The translations under genes were made by a program, and so were the position numbers. DNA of 64,000 nucleotides from Paramagnetospirillum magneticum AMB-1 (GTDB lineage: Bacteria; Pseudomonadota; Alphaproteobacteria; Rhodospirillales; Magnetospirillaceae). Within the stretch, counting starts at the first letter, position 1, and each line of letters opens with the position of its first letter. The notes under the pieces are model-generated. The model was not told the DNA's origin and made no database searches. It saw only the letters and a program-made list of their open reading frames with translations. Shown here piece by piece: positions 62,738 through 64,000 of the stretch. The stretch covers positions 3,031,943-3,095,942 of the forward strand of contig NC_007626.1 in NCBI RefSeq assembly GCF_000009985.1, given 5' to 3'.

Positions 62738-63217
62738 ATGAAACGCACCATGATCCCCAAGGGCCATACGCCCCTGACCACCCGTGACGGGCGTCTGGAC
62801 CCGTTCCTTTCGCTTCAGCGCGGTATCAACCGCATGTTCGACGATCTGTGGCACGGCTTCGATGTGCCGACCGCCTTCGCCGGTCACCGCTTCCCCACCC
62901 TGGAAGTACGCGACGAGGAGAAGATGGTTCGCGTGGTCGCCGAACTGCCCGGCCTGGGGGCCGAGGATGTGGAACTCAGCCTGCATGACGGCATTCTCAC
63001 CCTGAAGGGCGAGAAGAAGACCGAAAACGAGGAGAAGACCGAGCACGGCATGGTTTCCGAACGCTGGTTCGGCCATTTCGAGCGTACGGTCGCCGTGGGC
63101 GAGGTGGACGAAGGCGCCACCGAGGCCAAGTACGAGAACGGCGTGCTCACCATCACCCTGCCCAAGGTCGAGCGGCCGAAGGAAACGGGACGCAAGATTC
63201 CCATCGCCACCAAATAG
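62738..63217 (+). CDS. small heat-shock protein (Hsp20)
   Basis: 159 residues of the alpha-crystallin/IbpA-like family, an ATP-independent holdase. N-terminal GINRMFDDLWHGF, the crystallin domain about residues 45-145 (LEVRDEEKMVRVVAELPGLG, EDVELSLHDGILTLKGEKK, YENGVLTITLPK) and the C-terminal anchoring motif IPIATK (I-x-I). ATG 62738 has GGAGG 6 bases upstream; the ATG at 62732 abuts that site and is less likely. A hairpin ends the gene. Heat-shock control is expected, but no ROSE or FourU thermometer motif was found. Confidence 0.92.
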   Translation: MKRTMIPKGHTPLTTRDGRLDPFLSLQRGINRMFDDLWHGFDVPTAFAGHRFPTLEVRDEEKMVRVVAELPGLGAEDVELSLHDGILTLKGEKKTENEEKTEHGMVSERWFGHFERTVAVGEVDEGATEAKYENGVLTITLPKVERPKETGRKIPIATK

Positions 63218-63226
63218 TGTGGTTTC

Positions 63227-63253
63227 GGGGCGCTACCCCTGAGGTGGCGCCCC
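63227..63253 (+). terminator. terminator after hsp20
   Basis: Stem GGGGCGC/GCGCCCC (7 bp), extended by four weaker inner pairs, with a 5-base loop, 10 bp after the hsp20 stop. Confidence 0.65.
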
Positions 63254-63374
63254 ACCCGTTGGGTCTCCCCCACCATCCGCGCAGGCCGGCCACGCCCTGG
63301 TCGCACAACCATCGGGCGGAGAAATGTGATAGGCTGTCTTCTTAATCCGGTCCCGGAGCAAGGGGAGGTCTGCC

Positions 63375-63632
63375 ATGTTGAGCCTGGAAGACTGCATCGC
63401 CTTCAGCGGACTGACGGCCGAGCAACTGGACGCCGTCGCCTGCCATGAGCATCTGCCTCTGATCGTCGTCGCCGAATGGGCGGAAACCGTGCTGGCCGCC
63501 GAGGACGGCTGTGCCAAGGTGGCCGCCATCCTGGCCGAGGAGGTGGAGGCCGCCGTCATTCATCACAAGGATCGGCTGGGCGATTGGGCCCACGGGCTGG
63601 AAGAATTCCTGCGCGAACACGCCGTTCACTGA
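63375..63632 (+). CDS. small hypothetical protein
   Basis: 85 residues, acidic and helical (LSLEDCIAFSGLTAEQLDAVACHEHLP...WAHGLEEFLREHAVH). AAGGGGAGG lies 6 bases before ATG 63375, so translation is likely. No signal peptide or recognised domain. It has two Cys and several His, which could bind a metal, but no clear motif. It stands alone between hsp20 and the SRAP gene. Function unknown. Confidence 0.65.
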   Translation: MLSLEDCIAFSGLTAEQLDAVACHEHLPLIVVAEWAETVLAAEDGCAKVAAILAEEVEAAVIHHKDRLGDWAHGLEEFLREHAVH

Positions 63633-63638
63633 CCGCCG

Positions 63639-64000
63639 TCAGCCGAACAGGTCGCCCTGGGCGGAAGCCTCGGCGGTAACGGTGAACGGTCCCGGATGAG
63701 GCCGCAGCAGCGGCTCGACCTCGGAAAAGCTCCTGGCGCCGTCGATCCAGGCCGCTTCCGATTGGGGCGTCAGCACCACCGGCGTGCGGTCATGAACTGC
63801 CGTCAGCTCGGCGCCGGGGGCGCAGGTGACGATCGCCACCCGTCGGCCGTCGCTCAGGCCGGCCATGGCGAACGGTTCCCCGTCGCCCAGGGCGATGCGG
63901 GTCTTGCGCCGTTGCGGCCATTCCCACCAGGCCGTGGCGGGGACCAGCACCCGTCCGCCGCGCAGCAGCGGCCGGAAGGTGGGTTTTGCCGCCAAGGTTT
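63639..64000 (-). CDS. SOS response-associated peptidase (SRAP/YedK family), partial
   Basis: C-terminal part of an SRAP-domain protein; the N terminus with catalytic Cys2 lies beyond the window end. The visible 120 residues include the diagnostic RVLVPATAWWEW near the cut, FAMAGLSDGRRVAIVT, and the HDRTPVVL motif with the active-site His. YedK/HMCES proteins crosslink to abasic sites in single-stranded DNA. Transcribed toward the small hypothetical gene, with 6 bp between the two stop codons. Confidence 0.88.
   Translation of the reverse strand, partial: TLAAKPTFRPLLRGGRVLVPATAWWEWPQRRKTRIALGDGEPFAMAGLSDGRRVAIVTCAPGAELTAVHDRTPVVLTPQSEAAWIDGARSFSEVEPLLRPHPGPFTVTAEASAQGDLFG

Overview
This is a GC-rich chromosomal segment of an alphaproteobacterium, most likely Magnetospirillum or a close Rhodospirillales relative. 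The evidence is gene content and order: trpGDC-moaC-moeA-lexA, an HdaA with an N-terminal clamp-binding motif, a GAAC-N7-GAAC SOS box, and benzoate-CoA ligase next to a Liv-type ABC transporter. No magnetosome genes, phage, insertion sequence or CRISPR array was seen. No database search was run; all names come from motifs, length and context.

Layout. 1-4.5 kb: aspS, a receiver-domain protein, RNase D and a cysteine-cluster protein. 4.6-9.4 kb: a polyphosphate operon (ppk-ppx-DUF188) divergent from a SixA-type phosphatase. 9.4-11.6 kb: a TPR/O-GlcNAc-transferase-like protein. 11.7-15.4 kb: an overlapping operon (DUF2066, AI-2E permease, hdaA, atypical SDR) divergent from purM-purN-GT9. 18-21 kb: apt, a three-PAS histidine kinase and a CoA-binding protein. 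21.2-26.3 kb: an unusual three-gene cassette consisting of an alpha/beta hydrolase fused to a PLP decarboxylase-like enzyme, a TPR/ATP-grasp protein, and a second PLP-fold enzyme. 26.3-30.3 kb: a fliD-like gene behind a good sigma-54 site, a secreted Ala/Lys-rich protein, a ThiE-like protein, a LOG-family protein, tRNA-Val(CAC) and a formyltransferase-like protein. 30.4-35.6 kb: trpG-trpD-trpC-moaC-moeA, lexA and a small ORF.

35.6-43.9 kb: a hairpin-rich spacer, an AsmA-like protein, then an aromatic-acid module on the minus strand (substrate-binding protein, two permeases, two ATPases, benzoate-CoA ligase) with a fumarylacetoacetase-fold hydrolase opposite. 44-47.4 kb: a sensor kinase and an unrecognised helical protein. 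47.4-50.8 kb: a molybdenum-hydroxylase accessory operon ([2Fe-2S] subunit, FAD subunit, MocA-like, SufS-like, SufU-like) that lacks the catalytic large subunit. 50.9-53 kb: a Panacea-domain protein, a GH25 lipoprotein and a polysaccharide deacetylase. 53-56.7 kb: a TetR-controlled locus (MFS and MaoC on one side, TetR and an Old Yellow Enzyme on the other) with a clear palindromic operator. 56.7-60.1 kb: a frameshifted dctA, an MFS transporter and a TolA/TonB-like protein. 60.1-64 kb: an OmpR-type two-component pair, a roughly 590-bp gene-free stretch, hsp20, a small conserved-looking ORF and the C-terminal part of an SRAP (YedK/HMCES) gene cut by the window end.

The most unusual observations are the 21-26 kb cassette, the missing large subunit at 47-51 kb, the dctA frameshift, a two-copy multi-hairpin intergenic element (near 4.5 and 11.6 kb) and several well-defined regulatory sites.
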